DNA from: CAXTSE01 sp035554115
GTDB lineage: Bacteria > Actinomycetota > Actinomycetes > Actinomycetales > Microbacteriaceae
Direction of reading: 5' to 3'
Assembly (NCBI GenBank): GCA_035554115.1
Contig: DATMIW010000045.1
Coordinates: 1-64,000, forward strand
Length of the DNA: 64,000 bases
A program made the position numbers and the translations under genes. The notes under the pieces are model-generated. The model had not been told where the DNA came from. It ran no database searches and saw only the letters and a program-made list of their open reading frames with translations. Positions within the stretch are counted from its first letter, which is position 1; every line of letters starts with the position of its first letter. This document shows positions 63,780 to 64,000 of the stretch, piece by piece.

Positions 63780-64000
63780 GTCCGTCTCGAAAAGTCGATA
63801 CTGTCACCGATCCTGGCACACGCGAGCCTCTGCGACGAGGTATCCGTCGATCAGCTTCGACAAACAGAAAGGTTGTGGATCGCTGAGCCAATAAGAAGAT
63901 ATCTAACAGTCTTAACGGCTGTGGGAACTGTGGACAACACAGATGGTGACGAGTGACTAACGGGAAACTACACGGCTGCAAGTTGTGGGAATAGCTGGTA
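63780..64000. other. dnaA-dnaN intergenic part of oriC
   Basis: No gene is visible. The region holds one perfect actinobacterial DnaA box (TGTGGACAA, 63929-63937, reverse of TTGTCCACA) and weaker relatives TGTGGATCG (63874-63882), TGTGGGAAC (63920-63928) and TGTGGGAAT (63984-63992). An AT-rich stretch (about 63886-63915, with AATAAGAAGATATCTAAC) is a candidate unwinding element. Next to dnaN this is the expected chromosomal origin; it continues past the window edge toward dnaA. Confidence 0.85.
63929..63937 (-). promoter_or_regulatory. DnaA box (perfect match)
   Basis: TGTGGACAA, the reverse complement of the actinobacterial consensus TTGTCCACA. Confidence 0.85.

Overview
The window comes from a high-GC actinobacterium, most likely of the family Microbacteriaceae. 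Supporting evidence is the dnaN-recF-DciA-gyrB-gyrA-DUF3566-tRNA-Ile-tRNA-Ala order, the tRNA-Leu-fhaA-fhaB-pstP-rodA-pbpA-pknA-pknB signalling cluster, a non-canonical mismatch endonuclease (NucS), CrgA, class E sortase with an LAFTG substrate, and a complete coproporphyrin-dependent haem cluster. The right end lies in the dnaA-dnaN intergenic part of oriC (dnaA itself is outside), so the window covers roughly the first 64 kb of one chromosome arm, with most replication genes read leftwards, away from the origin. I do not assign a genus.

Layout from left to right. 1-5.5 kb: a clipped alpha/beta hydrolase start, a MarR-MFS exporter pair, an aldo/keto reductase, a Phd/RelE toxin-antitoxin pair, LtrA, a half-length PhzF-like protein and a YtrA-type GntR regulator. 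5.5-12.2 kb: a very large PutA-like protein whose two active sites both look eroded, a divergent MarR regulator, an AlkA-type DNA glycosylase, a small membrane protein, phosphofructokinase and a DUF1304 protein. 12.2-23.2 kb: the haem locus, hemL-hemB-hemD-hemC-hemH-hemQ, then three envelope/stress genes (DUF3618, holin-X-like, YtxH-like), then hemY-hemE, with hemA divergent. Together these take glutamyl-tRNA to haem by the coproporphyrin route (HemE, HemY/CgoX, HemH/CpfC, HemQ/ChdC); most junctions overlap by 4 nt.

23.2-34.4 kb: an LAFTG-anchored surface protein made of six cysteine-bracketed modules, a class A beta-lactamase-like protein lacking the catalytic lysines, an M13 peptidase, an ABC-2 exporter pair, an MFS carrier, nucS, a HAD phosphatase, a zinc-ribbon-like small protein and an OhrR-like regulator. 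34.4-37.8 kb: a GntR regulator followed by type III polyketide synthase, integral-membrane methyltransferase and FAD monooxygenase, matching the SrsABC-type phenolic-lipid pathway. 37.9-39.5 kb: a membrane-anchored molybdopterin oxidoreductase and tRNA-Leu(CAG).

39.6-48.4 kb: the Ser/Thr phosphorylation and cell-elongation operon. 48.5-55.4 kb: a TrpG/PabA-type amidotransferase, class E sortase, CrgA, a tandem of one active-looking and one inactive-looking rhomboid, cyclophilin, a stress-type membrane protein, and an HxlR regulator facing two tandem NmrA-like paralogues. 55.4-64 kb: tRNA-Ala, tRNA-Ile, DUF3566, gyrA, gyrB, a DciA-type protein, recF (TTG start), dnaN and oriC.

The most unusual observations are three apparent pseudoenzymes (PutA-like, beta-lactamase-like, second rhomboid), the same 26-bp repeat carried in frame inside both hemH and the M13 peptidase gene, the modular LAFTG protein, and the phenolic-lipid operon. 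Product calls rest on motif and family recognition by eye; no database search was run.
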